Shown here piece after piece: positions 6,197 to 6,352 of a stretch of 6,352 nucleotides of DNA. The position numbers and the translations under genes were made by a program. The notes under the pieces were generated by a model that was not told where the DNA came from, made no database searches, and worked only from the letters and a program-made list of their open reading frames with translations. The stretch comes from JAEZKC01 sp046546375 (GTDB taxonomy: Bacteria > Fibrobacterota > Chitinivibrionia > Chitinivibrionales > Chitinispirillaceae), in the NCBI GenBank assembly GCA_046546375.1, contig JBKGXV010000140.1, positions 1-6,352 on the forward strand. Direction: 5' to 3'. Each line of letters starts with the position of its first letter. The stretch's first letter is position 1.

Positions 6197-6204
6197 ACGT
6201 GAGA
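6193..6204. promoter_or_regulatory. Perfect 12-bp palindrome TCTCACGTGAGA, possible operator
   Basis: TCTCACGTGAGA is exactly self-complementary with no spacer. It overlaps the -10 and start region of the plus-strand promoter candidate and lies 57-68 bp before the DUF1622 start codon, so a dimeric repressor or activator bound here could act in both directions. No specific regulator is recognised. Confidence 0.45.
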
Positions 6205-6283
6205 CGCCGATAGCGCAGAGAAGAAAGAGACGCGAAAGATGGGTTGGTTTGATATACAGAAGATACCCGCAGGTTCGTTCCTT

Positions 6284-6309
6284 ACCCCGGTTCACCGGGG
6301 TTTTCATTT
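6284..6309 (+). terminator. Intrinsic terminator, plus-strand orientation
   Basis: ACCCCGG (6284-6290) pairs with CCGGGGT (6295-6301) around TTCA, a stem of seven almost pure GC pairs, followed by TTTTCATTT. The T-rich side is on the plus strand; reading the minus strand, the stem is followed by AAGGAACG, so it would not terminate that way efficiently. No plus-strand gene precedes it in the window. The 43 bases to its right are GC-rich, with further short inverted repeats (for example CGGC-GCA-GCCG at 6342-6352). They stay open in several frames up to the edge, so I call no gene there. Confidence 0.55.
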
Positions 6310-6352
6310 CCCAGGGCCGCATTTATGCCGGCACTGCAAGGCGGCGCAGCCG

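Noticed and set aside
6205..6310. Possible tRNA or known riboswitch (for example c-di-GMP, SAM, glycine) in the plus-strand segment
   Set aside because: I could not find the conserved core motifs or a cloverleaf; only the terminator stem and promoter-like elements are supported.
6140..6322. Minus-strand 60-codon open frame upstream of the DUF1622 gene
   Set aside because: It has no ribosome binding site, runs through the terminator stem and the palindrome, and its translation shows no recognisable domain or signal.

Overview
This window looks like a chromosomal segment of a Gram-negative bacterium of moderate GC (by eye near 48%). It has an outer-membrane-factor gene next to a periplasmic adaptor gene of an RND-type metal pump, exported proteins with signal peptides, and Shine-Dalgarno sequences on most but not all genes. 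I cannot place it to a phylum from the sequence alone. No rRNA, tRNA, CRISPR array or transposase is visible.

All six recognisable complete genes, and one gene cut by the left edge, lie on the minus strand, so the window reads right to left. (1) 6136-4370 is a likely three-gene unit: a DUF1622 membrane protein, a YghA/YhdF-type short-chain dehydrogenase, and a small four-helix SPW-repeat-like membrane protein. It is closed by a hairpin at 4322-4351. (2) 4142-2136 is a single large gene for a membrane-anchored YfbK-type von Willebrand factor A protein with an intact metal-ion-dependent adhesion site. A hairpin follows at 2092-2126. (3) 2017-1 is a metal-efflux locus: a small exported Cys/His-rich protein, a CzcC/CusC-type outer membrane factor, and the start of a lipoprotein-like CzcB/CusB-type adaptor whose first mature segment holds 18 histidines in 64 residues. 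The RND pump itself would be expected beyond the left edge.

The metal locus is functionally coherent: a His-rich adaptor and a Cys/His-rich periplasmic protein next to an export channel point to Cu/Ag or Zn/Co/Cd export, but the metal cannot be decided here. The DUF1622-SDR-SPW unit resembles the small membrane and redox genes often found in general-stress loci; that role is inferred.

The right-hand 216 bp (6137-6352) has no convincing gene. It holds a perfect 12-bp palindrome, a TTGACA-type promoter candidate on the plus strand, and a good plus-strand terminator hairpin about 100 bp further on. Together these could delimit a short plus-strand transcript. This region, and the uncharacterised Cys/His-rich protein, are the best candidates for something undescribed. 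I see no clear new multi-gene system.
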